Part shown: one piece after another, positions 62,933-64,000 of the stretch | Position numbering within the stretch: the first letter of the stretch is position 1 | How the letters are laid out: the number at the start of each line of letters is the position of its first letter | The notes under the pieces: generated by a model | Database searches by the model: none | Told to the model about the DNA's origin: nothing | What the model saw: the letters and a program-made list of their open reading frames with translations, nothing else | Position numbers and translations under genes: made by a program | Assembly: GCF_000753795.1 (NCBI RefSeq) | Contig: NZ_JPEO01000002.1 | Coordinates: forward strand, 124,001 to 188,000 | Reading direction: 5' to 3' | Source of the DNA: Shewanella mangrovi | GTDB lineage: Bacteria; Pseudomonadota; Gammaproteobacteria; Enterobacterales; Shewanellaceae | DNA: 64,000 nucleotides

Positions 62933-64000
62933 CTACTCAGCAACACGCTTAATTTTGGCCCAATAAAAACCATCGAACCCTGTCTCTGACGGCCAGATGG
63001 TCTGCTCATCAAGCAACTCAAACTGCGGCTTTTCAGCTAAAAAACGCTGCACTTGCAGGTGGTTTTCATTAGGCATAATAGAACAGGTTGAATAAACGAG
63101 GATGCCATCTACCTTCAACATACGGCTATAACTGGTCAAAATATGTTGTTGTAGCTCCGCCAATACTGGTAAACGTGATTCGGTGTCGCCCCATTTGGTG
63201 TCCGGATGGCGTTTTAGCACCCCAAGCCCGGAACATGGCACATCCAATAACACGCGGTCAGCAGTTAGCGCGATGCGTTTGATGGTTTTGCTCGAGGTAA
63301 TCAAGCGTGTTTCAATATTATGGGCCTGTGCACGCTTGGCGCGTTTCTTCAGATTATCGAGTTTCCATTGTTCAACATCCATCGCCAGTAAGCGCCCTTT
63401 GCCCTGCATCATCGCGGCGAGCGCCAAGGTTTTTCCGCCGTTGCCAGCACAGGCATCAACCACCCGCATGCCGGGTTTGACGTCTAACGCTTCTGCCACT
63501 ATCTGTGAACCAGCATCTTGTTGTTCAAACCAGCCATCATTATAGGTTTCGGTACGAAACAACGACGCCGTATTGAGCACTTCTAGCGCTGTTGGCGCAC
63601 CTGCAACCGCTTTCGTGCTTACGCCTTCTTTTGCTAAACGTTTTGCTAATTTCTCAACGTTCGTTTTTAAAAGGTTGGCGCGAATAAAACGCGTCGGCTC
63701 GCAAGCGAGTGCCGCACGCTCAGCAGGCCAGCGTTCACCAAGTTGACGTTGCCCGAGCTCGTCGAGCCATGCAGGACAGCCATCAACGAGTGCCAAGTCA
63801 GTTGAGACTTGTTCTAGGCGTTTGGCAAAATCAGCAGGCGCTAACAGACTTTTTACCGCAGGGGAATGCAGCGCCTGATGTTGAAAATACACCGCCAGCA
63901 GTGGCTTGATATCTTGCGGCGTTAATGGCAGTTGTCGTCCGGCGAGCGCCGTATAGAAATTGAGTTTGCGCAACAACCCACCAGCGTGTGTTGTGATCAC
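62933..64000 (-). CDS. RsmB/NOP family RNA m5C methyltransferase (may continue past the right edge)
   Basis: 355 codons up to the window edge. The SAM-dependent domain (about 165-350) has motif I in VVDACAGNGGKTLALAAMM, LAMDVEQWKL, catalytic motif IV VLLDVPCSGLGVLKRHPD and motif VI YSTCSIMPNENHLQV; both active cysteines are present (PCS and TCS). It resembles RsmB-type 16S rRNA m5C methyltransferases and lacks the NusB-like N-terminal domain of E. coli RsmB in the visible part. The GTG at the very edge may be the start or an internal codon. Confidence 0.85.
   Translation of the reverse strand: MITTHAGGLLRKLNFYTALAGRQLPLTPQDIKPLLAVYFQHQALHSPAVKSLLAPADFAKRLEQVSTDLALVDGCPAWLDELGQRQLGERWPAERAALACEPTRFIRANLLKTNVEKLAKRLAKEGVSTKAVAGAPTALEVLNTASLFRTETYNDGWFEQQDAGSQIVAEALDVKPGMRVVDACAGNGGKTLALAAMMQGKGRLLAMDVEQWKLDNLKKRAKRAQAHNIETRLITSSKTIKRIALTADRVLLDVPCSGLGVLKRHPDTKWGDTESRLPVLAELQQHILTSYSRMLKVDGILVYSTCSIMPNENHLQVQRFLAEKPQFELLDEQTIWPSETGFDGFYWAKIKRVAE

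Overview
The window looks like a chromosomal segment of a Shewanella-type gammaproteobacterium (order Alteromonadales). This rests on the protein families, on gene pairings shared with enterics and Shewanella (perM/bepA/yfgD-like arsC; pabB/nudL; mdoG/mdoH; bkd genes beside nadA), and above all on a periplasmic [NiFe] hydrogenase locus with a full hyp maturation set. That assignment is inference; no 16S gene or database search was available. No tRNA, rRNA, CRISPR array, insertion sequence or phage gene was seen.

Left part (1-10.8 kb): a truncated NIT-domain chemoreceptor, nadA (NAD synthesis), a three-gene branched-chain 2-oxoacid dehydrogenase operon (bkdA1-bkdA2-bkdB), astE (arginine catabolism) and msrA. 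Then come a PerM-type permease diverging from the outer-membrane quality-control protease bepA, and an ArsC-like protein. Middle part (11-38 kb): a chemoreceptor, the lysine acetyltransferase patZ, an EptA-like lipid A phosphoethanolamine transferase, a CDF metal exporter in an operon with a MarR regulator that looks zinc-responsive, RNA modification genes (lasT/yjtD, tapT), pssA, dacB with a small membrane protein in front of it, an acyl-CoA dehydrogenase, the osmoregulated glucan genes mdoGH, an S9 peptidase, class I fumarase, pabB, nudL and asnS.

Hydrogen block (38-58.6 kb): nikR (nickel sensor) and a QseBC/PmrAB-like two-component system lead to two tandem, clearly duplicated hyaABC operons (small subunit, large subunit, cytochrome b). 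Each has its own upstream FNR-like site. Only the second copy continues into the maturation genes: hyaD, a 595-residue protein that reads as a catalytically dead HypF paralogue, then hypF, hypB, hypC, hypD, hypE and hypA. A chemoreceptor with a C-terminal hemerythrin (O2-binding) domain follows. The block as a whole links nickel sensing, anaerobic transcription control, hydrogen metabolism and probable oxygen taxis.

Right part (58.6-64 kb): a FAN1-like VRR-NUC nuclease gene broken by two in-frame stop codons, ppiC, yjbQ, an AraC regulator with a LysE-family exporter, and the start-side part of an RsmB-like RNA m5C methyltransferase running off the edge.

The most notable items are the duplicated hydrogenase with a non-catalytic HypF paralogue in its maturation operon, a 31-codon ORF between the FNR-like site and hyaA of copy 1, the probable zinc-sensing MarR/CDF pair, and the doubly nonsense-interrupted nuclease.
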